Positions 51,609 to 64,000 of a DNA stretch of 64,000 nt are shown piece by piece. The notes beneath the pieces are model-generated. The model was not told where the DNA came from, did no database searches, and saw only the letters and a list, made by a program, of their open reading frames with translations. The number at the start of each line of letters is the position of its first letter. Within the stretch, counting starts at the first letter, position 1. The DNA lies in NCBI RefSeq assembly GCF_000565175.1, contig NZ_CP006681.1, positions 620,001 to 684,000 of the forward strand, in the 5' to 3' direction. A program made the position numbers and the translations under genes. The DNA is from Spiroplasma culicicola AES-1. Its GTDB lineage: Bacteria > Bacillota_I > Bacilli_A > Mycoplasmatales > Mycoplasmataceae.

Positions 51609-54290
51609 TTATATTTTCTTATTAATTTTGCTTTTATTTTCTTTATTAATAGATTTTAAAATAGCTATTTCTTTAGCAAAATTATATTCAGGTTCTTTAG
51701 AATCAATATCATAATGTATACGCATAACATTTAAAGCATTTTTATATGAATTATTAATTTCTTGTAAAAGAACTAATTCAAAATTATATGTCTTATTAAT
51801 ATTTACTAATTTATTTTTGATATCTTGAATTTTTGAATTAACAAAATTATCTATTGGTTTATAATCAATCTCTGTTTTTACATTGCTAATTAATTCTTTA
51901 ATTTCATTTTTTCTTAAATCAAAGTTTTTTTGTTGCATAATTTCAATTAATTGCTCAGCTTCTTTTAATTTATTTTTTTTAATTAAATTTTTACCTTTTT
52001 CCATGTATTTGTCATTAATATTGACTTCTTTTGTTTCAAGTGAATTTAATTGTGTTTCATATTTTAATAGTCTCTGAACTTTTTTTTCAATTTCTTTAAT
52101 GTGTTTTTGTTCTTCAACTGTTACTAATTCTGGAATTTCATTAAATATATTAATAACTTCTTTTTTGTTTTTTTCATTTATCAGTCCTTGTAATTTCATT
52201 ATTGATAAAAGTTTTGCTGAAACAAATTTAAGGCTTTGTTTTTCAGTTTTTCTTTCAATATTAAATAATAAAGTAAGTAATATTGAAGCACCAATTGCAA
52301 TTAAACAAGACAATATATAGAAAATTCCGTTATTCAACTGTGTTAATTGCCCTAAAGGAATACCAATTGAACCAGTTGGATCTTGGATTGGATATTGAAA
52401 GGCACCAATAATTTCAAAAATACCTATTCCAGTTTGAATTCTTCCTGTAACTCCAACAAATCCTGCAAATAAACCTGCTATAAATGCTGCTAAAATACCT
52501 GATCAAAATACTCTTTTTCTTGGTAAATTAATTCCATATATAATTGGTTCTGTAATTCCTAAAATACCTACTGGAATTAAACCTATAGCTTGTTTTTTAA
52601 GGGCAGAATTTTTAGTGATTATCATTAATCCAACCATTGCTCCTCACTGTGCTCAAACAGAAATGGAAGAACCAGGTGTAAATAAAGCATATCCTCCTAA
52701 TCCAGTAGTTGCAGAAACTATAATTTGAATTGAAGAAATTATTCCCAAAGCCATATGGACACCAAATAAAACACAAATTTGTCATATAGCACAATAAATT
52801 CCGACTCCAAGTCCAAATGGTAATTTACCAATATAAAACATTATTACTCCAAATAATCCTTCAAAAATATTTCATAAAGGTAAAAGAATTATAAAAGTTA
52901 ATGTACATGTTAATAATATAACTAAAAATGGGCGAATTGTTAATTCAATAATTACTGGAATTTTTTTACCTAATCAATCATCTAGTTTTTTTGCAATATA
53001 AATTGCTCCAATAACTACAAATAACTTAAATTGTGCTCCTGTAATCACTAATTTTGTTATTTTTTGAATAATTAAATTTAATTCAATATCAGTAATACCT
53101 TTAATTTCACCAAAATCAACAATTACTCATTCTCCACCCATACCCATTTCTCCACCATTACTATATAGGATGGGCGAACAAAGTATTAGTGCAATTACTA
53201 CTCCTATTATTCTTCTTAAATCAAAAAATTTAGAAGCTGAGTAACCTACAATTATTCCAATAAACATTGAACTTGTTTTTCCCATAACAAATAAAATTAC
53301 TCATCATCATTTTTCATTAAATAATTGTGTTGTATCTACAAAACCAAGTGCAGGCATGACTCCCACTCACGTTAAAATACCAATTATTGCAGAAATCATT
53401 CCTGCACTTAAAAAAGCTGGAATAATTGGTGTCATTATTCCGGCAAAAGTTTGTAAAAGTCTACGAAATAAAGTCAATTCCTTTACTTTTGAATTCAAAT
53501 CAAAATTTCCAAGACTGATTTCATTATCTTTAATAACTTCATCTTTTACTTTATATACTTCTTGACCAATAATAACTTGAAGTTCATTACCATTTCAAAT
53601 TATTCCTTTAGTAAGATTAATTTTTTTAATGTTTTCTTCATTAACTAATTCTTTGTTTTTAATTGAAAAGCGCAATCTTGTCATACAATTATAAACATTA
53701 TTATAATTTGCTTGTCCCCCAACTAGATTATTAATTTCCTTTGCAATCTGAGCAAACTTATTATCTTGTGCAAAGAATTCTTTTGGATCAATAATTTTAT
53801 TTAAAACATCGTTTTTATTAATTAATTCAAATTCTCCAATTAATTCCCCTTGTTTAACATCTCCAACTTTTAAAATATTAAATCTATATTCATCACTTTC
53901 AGAATTAATTGTAATTGGACAGACATGGTCTAAACCTGCATTATTAATATAATTAATATCTACAGATATGATTCTCTTGCTAAGATTTACATCACTTTCT
54001 ATTTCAATTGCATTGCTAAAAGGTTTTCCATCCAAACTAACTGTGTCTAAACCTATATGCATTAAAATACTTAAATCTTTTTCAAGTTCAAAAAAAATTG
54101 CATGTAAGCTTTCTGCAATAAATTTTACTTTTCCCATTTCAATTGGCGAAAAGAAATCTTTTTTTTCTTTTCCAGAGGCTCTAATATAAAAACCATCACC
54201 AAGCAGTTTTTGACTAAATACACCATCATTTAGTTTATCAATTGAATCAATATAACCATCAACTGGTGCATATATTTTTATTTTTTGCAT
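51609..54290 (-). CDS. PTS EIIABC permease, glucose/beta-glucoside superfamily, with coiled-coil tail
   Basis: An 893-residue membrane protein in A-B-C order. EIIA (1-~160) has YAPVDGYIDSIDKLNDGVFS and the phospho-His in LMHIGLDTV (His78). EIIB has the phospho-Cys in NNVYNCMTRLRF (Cys202). EIIC (~265-660) spans ~10 helices, with GITEPIIYGINLP as the typical sugar-binding loop. The C-terminus adds a ~220-residue charged helical tail after a last membrane helix (LSCLIAIGASILLTLLFN), which the family normally lacks. TGA Trp throughout. Transports and phosphorylates a sugar, likely a beta-glucoside. A long palindrome and a poly-A/T run precede it. Confidence 0.9.
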
Positions 54291-54320
54291 ATTCTAATTT
54301 CCTTTCTAACTTCAATGTAC

Positions 54321-54336
54321 AAAAAAAAAAAAAAAA
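54321..54336. repeat. ~16-base A-run (T on the minus strand) before PTS gene
   Basis: Sits in the leader/promoter zone of the minus-strand PTS gene, between the palindrome at 54345 and GTACATTGAAG. A second homopolymer run of this size in the window, beside the one at 44439. The count may be off by one. Confidence 0.6.
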
Positions 54337-54344
54337 GTAATTTA

Positions 54345-54380
54345 TTTTGGAATAAGTAAAGTACTTTAGTTATTCCAAAA
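54345..54380. promoter_or_regulatory. 36-bp palindrome upstream of PTS gene (contains AAAGTACTTT)
   Basis: TTTTGGAATAAGTAAAGT followed by its complement with one mismatched pair. The centre is AAAGTACTTT (54358-54367), which recurs near the other sugar genes. It could be an operator or an antiterminator-type leader hairpin. Confidence 0.6.
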
Positions 54381-54407
54381 TACTTTAAAAAAAGTAAAAT
54401 TGAAATT

Positions 54408-54450
54408 TTGAAAGAAAAAACTCAAATCTAATTTGAGTTTTTTCTTTCAA
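54408..54450 (-). terminator. Very strong hairpin terminator after the AlaX-like gene
   Basis: ~20-bp perfect stem (arms start TTGAAAGAAAAAACTCAAAT) overlapping the stop at 54428. Confidence 0.88.
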
Positions 54451-55708
54451 TAATTTTTCCTTGTGCAGTTTTTTCATTTCCTCCACCTTTAATATTAAAA
54501 GTTTGATGCTCTTGCATTCTTTCAAATGCTTTTATAGAACCATTAGATTTACAAAAAAACATTTTAGAAGTTTGATCAATAATTTCAACATAAGAATTTG
54601 AATTATTTTTTAATATCAAATCACAAATAAAATTATAATCTTTATTTTCTAAACCATTTTCTTCTAAAATAAATATTTTAGTTTCTCCATTAATATTTGG
54701 TTCAATATTTTTATATTTGTTAAATAAGAAATCTTTTTTCTTTGTCTCTACTTGAACAAAATATTCATTCATATTCTTTTTTAAATCATTTATAAATATT
54801 TTAAATTTTAAAAATGAATCTCAATTAAAATTTAAAGTATCTTTTTTGATTTCTAAAAATGTTTCTAAGGCTTGTTCAATATTTTGATCATTTCCAAATT
54901 GTTGTTTTAGTTTTGCATATTTATCAAAAAGATTTGAAACTTCTAAGATTTCTTTTTCAGTTAGTTTATTGTATTCATCTTTAATTAATATTTCATTTGT
55001 TTTAGCATAAAATCTATAAATATTATTTCCTTTTGATTCAAAATCATAAATTAAGAAATCCTTAATTTCAGATAAATTATTAACATGAGTCCCACTACAT
55101 AATTGAATTGAAACGTGATCAAATTTTACAATTCTTAAATCACCTTCTAGTTCTTTTTCATTAAATTCAATCGAAAGATTATATTCTTCCTTTGCAGTTT
55201 TAGCATCAACTATAATTTCTTCTTTGTTGGCTGTAGTTTGTCTTTTATTTGTAACTATTTCATTTAATTTCAAAATTAAATTTCAATCAACTTTTTCATT
55301 AAGTTGCATATCAATTCTTAACCCATTTTCATCATTAAAATACCCTTTACCTAAAGATGTTGGAAACAGTTCTCTTAGAGTATCGAATAATAAATGCGCA
55401 GCACTATGGTTTTGACTAACTAAATCTCTATGATTTTTGTCAATTTTTGCAGTTACAATAGAACCTACTTCTATATCTTCAATTAGTTCTGTTTTGTGAA
55501 CAACTTTATCATCACTAATTGTAAGACCAAGTATTTTATAGTCTTTATTATTGAATTGTATTATTCCTAAATCACCAACTTGTCCTGCTGATTCGGGAAA
55601 AAATACAGTTTCTTCTAAATAAAGTAAAGTAAACTTTACTTTATTTAGAAATTCAGTTATTTTAGTTGTAATTTCAAACACATTATATCCTTTAAAATTT
55701 TTCAACAT
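54428..55708 (-). CDS. AlaX-type alanyl-tRNA editing protein (large form)
   Basis: A 426-residue cytoplasmic protein that corresponds to the editing and C-terminal part of AlaRS without a synthetase domain. FFPESAGQVGDLG and QNHSAAHLLF (His101, His105) and QLCSGTHV (Cys203, His207) are the zinc/editing residues. The C-terminal ~170 residues include a coiled coil and a DHHA1-like end (GGGNEKTAQGKI). It should hydrolyse Ser- or Gly-tRNA-Ala in trans. A small gene in-frame break is caused only by TGA Trp. It is monocistronic, with its own terminator; why it lies between sugar genes is unclear. Confidence 0.85.
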
Positions 55709-55810
55709 AAATTTCCTACTCCTTTTTATTTAATACAATATGTATCAAATAATACTCTAATTATACAAAAAAAATTAAAATTCTAATGTTGAAAATAATT
55801 TACCCTTTTA

Positions 55811-55866
55811 TTTAAAAAAGTACTTTAAAATAATTAAATTACTTTTTTAAATATAGATTATATAAT
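55811..55866 (+). promoter_or_regulatory. Promoter of the TSUP gene with an overlapping inverted repeat
   Basis: TATAAT at 55861-55866 is the -10; TTACTT at 55839-55844 a possible -35. The arms TTTAAAAAAGTA (55811-55822) and TACTTTTTTAAA (55840-55851) form an inverted repeat over the -35, and AAAGTACTTT is at 55817-55826, the same motif as before the PTS gene. A repressor site is likely. Confidence 0.5.
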
Positions 55867-55901
55867 GGTATAAATAAACTGATTAAATATAGGTGGATAA
55901 A

Positions 55902-56738
55902 ATGAGTATATGAATAATTTGTAGTCTATTTCTATTAGTAATATTAATCTCTTCAGTTGGTTCAATAAGTGGAGTTGGTGGTGGAGTATTATACGTTCCA
56001 TTATTACTAGTTTTCTTTTCAAGTTCTATTTTAGAATTAGAAAAAATAAAATTTATCTCAACTTTTTTAGTATTAATTTCTTCATTATTTAATGTTTTAA
56101 TTGAAATATTTAAGAAGCGTTTTAGTTACATTATCTTACTAATAGGTATAACCTTTTCAGTTCCAACAATATTTTTAGGAAATTGAATTAATAGTTTATT
56201 AGCAAATGATAATTATTTAAAAATAATCATTTTAGTAATGTTAACAATTGTAACTATTTTATTAATTGTTAATGAATACTATTTTTCTAAAAATAAATTG
56301 AAGCAAAAAGATATTTTAGAGAAAAACAAATGAATGTATTTTCAATATAATGAATTTAAATTAAATTGATTATTTTTATCAACAATTGCATTATTATCTG
56401 GACTAATAACTTCACTAACTGGGATGGGTGGCGGTCCTATTCTTATGCCTTTACTTCTAATGATTTTTAAATTAGATGTAAAAAATAGTACTCCTATTAG
56501 CCATACTTTAATTGCAATCTCAAGTTTTATTACCTTATTTTTTAATTTTGAACTCTTTTCAGATCAAACAATTATGCTTAACCTAGTCCTTCCGCTTTCA
56601 ATTGCAGCTATAATTGGAGCAATTAGTGCAATTTATTTAAAAAGGATAATAAAAAAAGAAATTATTATTAAGTGAATATTAATCATTTTAATTTGAGCTT
56701 CTGAAATTAAAATGTTAATTGATATTATTAATTCTTAA
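55902..56738 (+). CDS. TSUP (TauE/SafE) family anion permease
   Basis: A 278-residue membrane protein with ~8 helices built from two repeats, each with a glycine motif: SISGVGGGVLYVPLLL and SLTGMGGGPILMPLLL. TSUP proteins mostly export sulfite, sulfonates, sulfoacetate or sulfate-like anions. AGGTGG precedes the start. It stands alone between promoter and terminator. Its position near the sulfatase genes, and a shared upstream motif, suggest export of sulfate or sulfite released from sugars (inference). Confidence 0.8.
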
Positions 56739-56772
56739 AAAATAAGTTCTATAAATATGTAATTTAACAATA

Positions 56773-56807
56773 AAAAAGACATGGAATATCTATTCCATGT
56801 CTTTTAA
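56773..56807. terminator. Bidirectional hairpin terminator
   Basis: Perfect arms AAAAGACATGGAATA and complement between the TSUP and convergent PTS genes. Confidence 0.87.
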
Positions 56808-56814
56808 TTAAAAT

Positions 56815-59430
56815 CTATTGAATATTTAAATTATACAAGTCTTTTTTATTAATATTTACTTTTTGTGATTTTACATTATCAAAGTAAATATTCATAGATT
56901 GCACTCCATTAAAATACATTTTAGTAAATTCATCTATAAATTCATAATTTAAAGGTTTTTTAACATCAACAATAATTAATTCATAAAGTTTTGTTAAATT
57001 ATCAAGCAAAGTATTATATTGGATATTTAATTGGTCAATTTCTTTTTTTAATATATTTGCTTGATCCACATATTTTTTTGTAATTGTTGAATTTTGAATT
57101 TCATTTATTTTTTCAAGTAAAGTAATTAAAGTTGCTTGATCTTTTTTTCCTCTTAATTTATTGAATTTTTTAGATAAAACATTTCTTTTACTATTTAAAT
57201 CAATTTCAAGTTTTGAAATTTTAATTTCTAATGTTCTTAACTTAGAATATTTTTGTTCTAAATCTTTAATTAATTTTTTATTTTCTTTTGTCATTAATTG
57301 TTCAAGAGCAGTCATATTTTTTTCAACTACTTGTGGTAAAACAATATTATTTTTTGTAAATAATCTTCTTATATATCTATTAGTTGAACTAATAATAGAT
57401 TTTTCATCGGCTCTATTTTTTACTAATAAAAGAGATAAAGTAATTCCTACACCTAAAGTTACAATTCATCCAAACATATTTGAAAGTAAAGATGTAACAG
57501 AAGCATCAGGTCCTAAAGAATTGATTATACTTAAAATTCCATTTCCACCTTGTGGTCAATTATTTCCCCCAGTAACTCCAATTGCCAAACTTCCACAGGC
57601 TGTTGCAAAACAAGCATAGAAGAAAGCTTTTCCATTTGGTAAATTAACCCCATACATCATTGGTTCACTTATACCAAAAATACTTGCTGGCAATGCACCA
57701 TAAATATTTTCTTTTACTTTTGGATCTTTACTTTTAAATAGAAGTCCAATTCCTACACCCATTTGACCTAAAGCAGAACAAAATATGCAAGTTAATAATG
57801 GAATTGCAATATTTACATTTCCTGGATCCATTATACGAGGCAATGTAATAATCATCAGTAATGAGACATGTGCTCCTGTAATTACTAACATTGGTCACAG
57901 TAATCCAAAAATAAATCTATCAATTCCTCATGGTACTTTAATTAATAAACCTACCATTTGACCTAAGAATGTTTCTAAAAAACCAATCATTGGTCCTAAA
58001 ATTAAAAACATTGATACACCAACAGATAAAATTATACTTGGAGGTATTAAAACCATTGAAGCATTTCCTGGAATAATTTTAGTAAAGAAATTCTGTGATT
58101 TAACTACTAAATAACCTGCACCAATTCCTGCAATTAAAGAATTGGGCATTCCACCAAGTTTCAATCAAACTACTGGCAAACCATTAGGTTCAACAAATGA
58201 TTTTGTTTGTCAAATTGGATAACTTCAAGCGCCCATTCCAATTGCCTGTTCTGTTCCAGGAGCAAATTGAAGAATACCTCTAAATAGTAATGGTGCAGAT
58301 ATAATTACTCCAACCATTAAACCATATATACCATTTCCATTAAAATATCTAACTGTAGAATAACAAATAAAAATTGTTAAAAAACTACTACTTGAATAAG
58401 CAAGAGTAAATAATATTACTTCAAAAATATTATAGTTTGAATAAATTGATCCTGTATTTACAACTTCAATTACTCCAGTGATTTCTAATATTGCTTTTGT
58501 TGCTGTAATTAATGCAGTTCCAAGAAAAACTGGAAGACACGGTAAGATAATACCTTTAAACATGTCCATAGCTTTATTTGCAAATGATTTTTTATTTGGT
58601 AAATATTTTTTACCTCCAGTTTTTAAATCAAATTCTCCTGAATCTTTTATCTTAATATATTTATCATAGGCTTCTCTAACTCGATTTACAGCGCCACCAA
58701 ATATTATTTGAAGTTCATTTCCAGATCAATTAAATCCCTTAACTAAACTAATTTTTTTAATTTCATTTTCATTGATTTTTGATTTATCTTTAATATCAAA
58801 TCTTAAACGAGTAATACAATTATAATATTTGTTATAATTGCTTTCTCCACCTACTAAAGAATATATTTCATCTGCAATAATAGAAAATCTATCCCTATCA
58901 TCTAATCCTTTTTCTAATGCTTCTTTAAAGTCAATTTTGGTGATTTCTCTTTTAATTCCTTCAAAAGTTAAAGTTAAAATTTCATCTCCTTTTTTAACTT
59001 TACCTTTTTTAATATTTGAAATTTTTCACCCATTAAATGATTCCTCATCAAAAACTATTGCAGTTTCAGTTCGTAAATTACTTTCTTTAATTTCTCTCAT
59101 ATTAACGTCTACAATTTTAGAGTTTAAATTTACAATTTGTTTTTCTGTTACATTGTAATTAAATGGAGAACCTTTTAATGTAACTGTATCTAGACCAATA
59201 TGAACAAGAACAATTGGTCCTTCACTGCTTTTCTCAAAAAAAGCATGTTTAGTATTAAATATTTGTTCAATACTTCCTGCAGAAAATACTGAATAAAATT
59301 CTTCTACATCTTTTAATGGTTTTAAAAAAATCCCATCACCCAACATTTTTTCGCTAAATACACCATCATTTAAATTTTCAATTGATTCAACTTCACAATC
59401 AATTGGGGCATATAATTTTAATTCATTCAT
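56815..59430 (-). CDS. PTS EIIABC permease of the sulfatase locus, with coiled-coil tail
   Basis: An 871-residue A-B-C fusion. EIIA has LYAPIDCEVESIENLNDGVF and IVLVHIGLDTV (phospho-His77). EIIB has NKYYNCITRLRF (phospho-Cys205). EIIC (~290-690) has GISEPMMYGVNLP and ~10 helices. A ~170-residue coiled-coil tail (KNKKLIKDLEQKYSKLRTLE onward) follows, as in the paralogue at 51609. It is the last gene of the run GH1-GH1-sulfatase-FGE-PTS, 71 bases after the FGE gene with a hairpin in between. Imports and phosphorylates a sugar, plausibly a sulfated glycoside. Confidence 0.9.
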
Positions 59431-59474
59431 TTATTCATTTCCTTTCATATATATTTATACAAAGAAAACAAAAA

Positions 59475-59503
59475 AAAGTACTTTTTGTTAGAAAAAGTAC
59501 TTT
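59475..59503. promoter_or_regulatory. Paired AAAGTACTTT palindromes between FGE and PTS genes
   Basis: Two copies (59475-59484 and 59494-59503) separated by 9 bases form one hairpin AAAGTACTTTTT-gttag-AAAAAGTACTTT. On the minus strand a T-run follows, so it can also act as a partial terminator. TATAAAT (about 59453) beyond it may be a -10 for the PTS gene. Confidence 0.5.
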
Positions 59504-60359
59504 AATTTTTAACACATCTAAAACTTAAATTATTTGAAGTTGAATTTGCTATATTTCCATTTCTTCCATGAACCTTATATCTTCGACAATAATTATCATG
59601 ACACAAAAATGATCCCCCGCGTATAGCATATTGAGCATTTTCAATATTTTTATAGACATCTGAAAATAATGTATTTAAATAATTATTGTCATTAAAATCT
59701 TTCAGCTCAACTCATCGTCTATTTAAACATCATTCTCAAACATTGCCACTCATTTGATAAAGACCATATCCATTTGGAGTATAGCTCTTTACTGGTTTTA
59801 CTTGAGGTAGCTCCTTTTTATTATCCCACTCAGGAAATTCACCATTTCATATATTACAATTTCTTTCTCCATTAATATAGAGCTCATCTCCTCATGGATA
59901 AGGTTTTTTTTCTAATCCTCCCCTAGCTGCAAATTCTCATTCAGCTTCTGTTGGTAATCTCAATCCAGCTCATTTACAATATTCAATTGCATCTTTTCTA
60001 GAAACATGAACAACAGGATGATCTAATAAATCTTCAATTGAAGAATTAGGTCCAAAGGGTTGCTTTCAATTAGCACCAATTACTTCATATCATCAAGGTA
60101 AGCCTTCAACAATGTTACTTATTTCTTTAATTTCTTGAGAAATAGAATCTCTAAACACAAAAGATTTATTATTATGTTCTGCATCAGTTATATAACCTGT
60201 TGCATTTACAAACTTTTGAAATTCTTGATTTGTAACAGGAGTTGATGCTATTTCAAAATCATTTACATTAACAATAACTTCAGGAGATTCTAAATCATAA
60301 GCAAAACCATCACTTTTATTTGATCCCATTACAAATTGATGTCCCTTAATTTTTATCAT
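59502..60359 (-). CDS. Formylglycine-generating enzyme (sulfatase-modifying factor)
   Basis: A 285-residue protein of the FGE/SUMF1 family, which converts the sulfatase active-site Cys to formylglycine using O2. Blocks: VMGSNKSDGFAYDLESPEV, STPVTNQEFQKFVNATGY, GLRLPTEAEWEFAARGG, NVWEWCLNR and RGGSFLCHDNYCRRYKVHGR. The two Cys at 253 and 258 match the copper-binding pair of true FGE, so it should be active. No signal peptide; cytoplasmic. Its ATG is 5 bases after the sulfatase stop, so the two are made together. This pair is unusual in a mollicute. Confidence 0.93.
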
Positions 60360-60364
60360 AGCAC

Positions 60365-61846
60365 TTATATTTCTAATCCTAATCTTTGATATATTTCAAT
60401 TGGGGTATCTACCTCTTTTAATCTTTTGATTAATTTATTGATCATTTCTTGTTCTAACTGTGAATCTTTAATTGGAATTAATTGTTCGGGATCATTTTCC
60501 ATATCAAAAAGTAGATTTCCATATTTATATGAATCAATATAACCATTTGCAGGTAAATTTATTTTCATTAATGGAACTCCATCAGAATATCTTGAACCTT
60601 CAACATAAGTCATATGTTTTAATAACTCTTTTGGTAAAAAACCTCTCATTAAATTAAAATTTAATGTATATTGTGCATTAGGAGAATTTGAACTATCCTT
60701 TGATGCTCTCATATATACATATTTTCCATCGAAAATACCAACGTGTCCCATATTCATACCAAATAATATTGACTCATGATTTTTTTGTTTTTCTTTTAAA
60801 AGTTTTAATAAAGATTTTCCATCTCGATCATAATCATCAGATATTTTAAAATAATCTAAAATTGTTTTGGGAATATCTATTGTTTGGGCAACTTCAGAAA
60901 TTCTTCCCCCATCTAATTCTTTAAATTCTGGTATGTGTAAAAAGAATGGAGTATGGATAATTTCATCATAGAATGGAGCTAAATTTTTTCCAATAAAATT
61001 ATGCTCTCCGATTGAAAAACCATGATCTGTATTAATAATTAACATAGTATCTTCTCAAAGATTATTTTCATCAAAGAAATCTAAAACTTTACCAACATAT
61101 TTGTCTACCATACTAATTAAAGCTGCATATTCTTTTCTAGTTGCCAAAATTTCTTCTTTGTTTTCTTCAAAGTCAATATCTTGGTATTTTGGAAAGTTTG
61201 GACGAACTTCAGAATCTGTACAACCATAAAGTTTTCTATATTCTTCTGGCACTAAAAATGGTTCATGAGGATCAAAACATTCTATTTGCAACAATCAATT
61301 ATCTCTATCTTTAAACTTATTTAAAAATTTTAAGCCAGCATTTACAGTTTTAACACTTGAATAATCTTGTTCTTTTATTCAATGTGCTCGATTTTCAATA
61401 TTAAATTCCATATTTTTTCTTGGTTTATTTAAATAATGTTCATTTTTATAGTTTAAGTCTTTAGTTACTGGCATTCATCTATCAGTTTCTTGACCCCTAA
61501 AACCTTCTCAAGTGTCATATCTGTTGTGATATGTTGAACCTCCATCCTCTCAATAATGTGAGTGGTCTGTCACTAAATGAGTATAAATATTATTTTTTTT
61601 CAATATTTCAAATACAGAATTATCAAATGGTTCAAGTTGGCCTCACCCACGGTGTAAAAAATTATATCTTCCAGTATGCATTTCTCTTCTTGCAGGCATG
61701 CAAGGCATACTGCCTCCATAAAATGTATCAAATGTAATTGCTTTATGTTCTAAACGCTCAAAATTTTTAGCTTTTACTCAATCATTTCCATAATTTGGAA
61801 GATATTTTCTAGTTAATGTATCAAACATTAAAATTACAGCTCTCAT
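60365..61846 (-). CDS. Type I (formylglycine) sulfatase, cytoplasmic
   Basis: A 493-residue sulfatase. The maturation motif C-x-P-x-R is SMPCMPARREMHTGR (Cys49-Arg53). The N-terminal metal ligands fit ILMFDTLTRKYLP (Asp9), and the later ones are INTDHGFSIGEHN. 'HDSHYWEDG'-like (THLVTDHSHYWEDGG) and RRxMHTGRYNFLHRGWG blocks are typical of Firmicute sulfatases. No signal peptide, so it acts inside the cell on imported, phosphorylated sugars. Start 61846 has AAAGGA upstream. It is followed 5 bases on by FGE and preceded by GH1 genes. Exact sulfate ester unknown. Confidence 0.92.
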
Positions 61847-61895
61847 ATAAAACTATTTATTCCTTTCTTATTCTCTATAGATTATAAAGATATTT

Positions 61896-63347
<1,452 letters not shown>

Positions 63348-63364
63348 TTTTTAATTCCTTCTTT

Positions 63365-64000
63365 CTAAAATTCACTACCGTTTGTTTTAATAACATTTTG
63401 ATATCAATAGAAACTATCTTTTCGATATCTTTTCATATCTTTTAAATCAAATTCATCACGATTTACATAGACAAAACCATAACGTTTTGAAATTCCTTCA
63501 TGAGTTGATACTAAGTCAATCGCACTTCAAGGGTTATATCCAATCATTTCAACACCTTCATCAATTGCTTGTGCCATTTGTTTAAAGTGTTTTGTATAAT
63601 ATTCAATTCTGTGATCATCATGAACTTTTCCTTCAGCTGTTAATTGCTCACGTGCACCAATTCCATTTTCTGTAATTAAAATTGGTAAATTATAGCGATC
63701 ATAAACTGCTTTTAAAGTATTTTTAAATCCAATTGGATCAATTTCTCATCCAAATTGAGTTTTTTCTAAATTTGGATTCTTAACAGCTTTTCCAAATCCA
63801 GGTATTCCCATCACTATTTGTTGGTCAACTTTATCTCCAACTTTTTCATCTTTTTCCATCATTTCAACAGTTAAAGTTGAATAATAGTTTAAAGCAACAA
63901 AGTCTGGTTTTGCACTTCTAATTTCTTGCATATCTGCTTCACTTGGATTAAATTCATATCCTTGTTTTTTAATAAGTTTTAAGAAAAAAGGGTTATATTG
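63365..64000 (-). CDS. GH1 6-phospho-beta-glycosidase, C-terminal part (5' end outside window)
   Basis: The last 211 residues of a second GH1 enzyme. It contains the nucleophile block LPILITENGIGA and the phosphate-binding HEGISKRYGFVYVNRD. The region KPDFVALNYYSTLTVEMM is the family Y-x-x-xN-YY loop. It is paralogous to, but clearly different from, the neighbour downstream. The N-terminal half, with the acid/base Glu, is beyond the window. First visible gene of the sulfatase run; the promoter must lie further right. Confidence 0.9.

Noticed and set aside
57161-57619. 152-codon plus-strand open frame inside PTS-2
   Set aside because: Long only because of base composition; the minus strand encodes EIIC and the coiled coil without breaks.

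Overview
The window comes from a mollicute. It is very AT-rich, TGA is read as tryptophan inside almost every long gene (genetic code 4), and it carries many lipoproteins with the MKKLLxxLGS...AC leader typical of Spiroplasma, Mesoplasma and Entomoplasma. Because of the TGA codons, most genes look broken under the standard code; the coordinates here join those pieces. Genes run in both directions and are mostly separated by strong hairpin terminators. I saw no rRNA, tRNA, CRISPR array or insertion sequence.

Layout. 1-2.7 kb: end of a sugar ABC transporter (two permeases) coupled to a secreted metallo-beta-lactamase-fold lipoprotein. 2.7-5.4 kb: class V aminotransferase, a hypothetical protein and a lipoprotein. 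5.5-8.9 kb: nusB, a hypothetical protein, xseA and xseB. 9-11.2 kb: an Ohr/OsmC peroxidase and an orphan DXS-like enzyme. 11.3-19 kb: hypothetical proteins, tlyA, dinB, a SprT-like protease, a disordered protein, and a Rossmann protein paired with an AdaA-type regulator. 19-30 kb, mostly minus strand: coaE, multi-pass membrane proteins, holA, rpsT (plus strand), comEC and a membrane protein that seems to start at ATT. 30-33 kb: valS behind a T-box leader. 33-39 kb: secreted and membrane proteins, a cluster of inverted repeats, a Pr6Pr-like protein and a MATE transporter. 39-47 kb: a surface-protein region with lipoproteins, a GDSL lipase operon behind a poly(A) promoter, and a coupled pair of secreted proteins. 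47-50 kb: a P-type cation ATPase.

50-64 kb is a carbohydrate region. The minus-strand run is two GH1 phospho-glycosidases, a cytoplasmic sulfatase, its formylglycine-generating enzyme, and a PTS EIIABC permease. Close by are a second PTS EIIABC, a TSUP-family anion exporter, a large AlaX-type editing protein and a glucosamine-6-phosphate deaminase-like enzyme. A palindrome, AAAGTACTTT, recurs upstream of both PTS genes and the exporter. The simplest reading is that sulfated glycosides enter by PTS phosphorylation, are desulfated and hydrolysed in the cytoplasm, and the sulfate leaves through the TSUP protein. I consider this the most novel system in the window. Its substrate and its regulation are inferred.

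Second in interest are a run of about 16 A between the -10 box and the upstream region of a surface-protein operon, which resembles known mycoplasma phase-variation promoters, and a set of interleaved inverted repeats at 34.6-34.8 kb.
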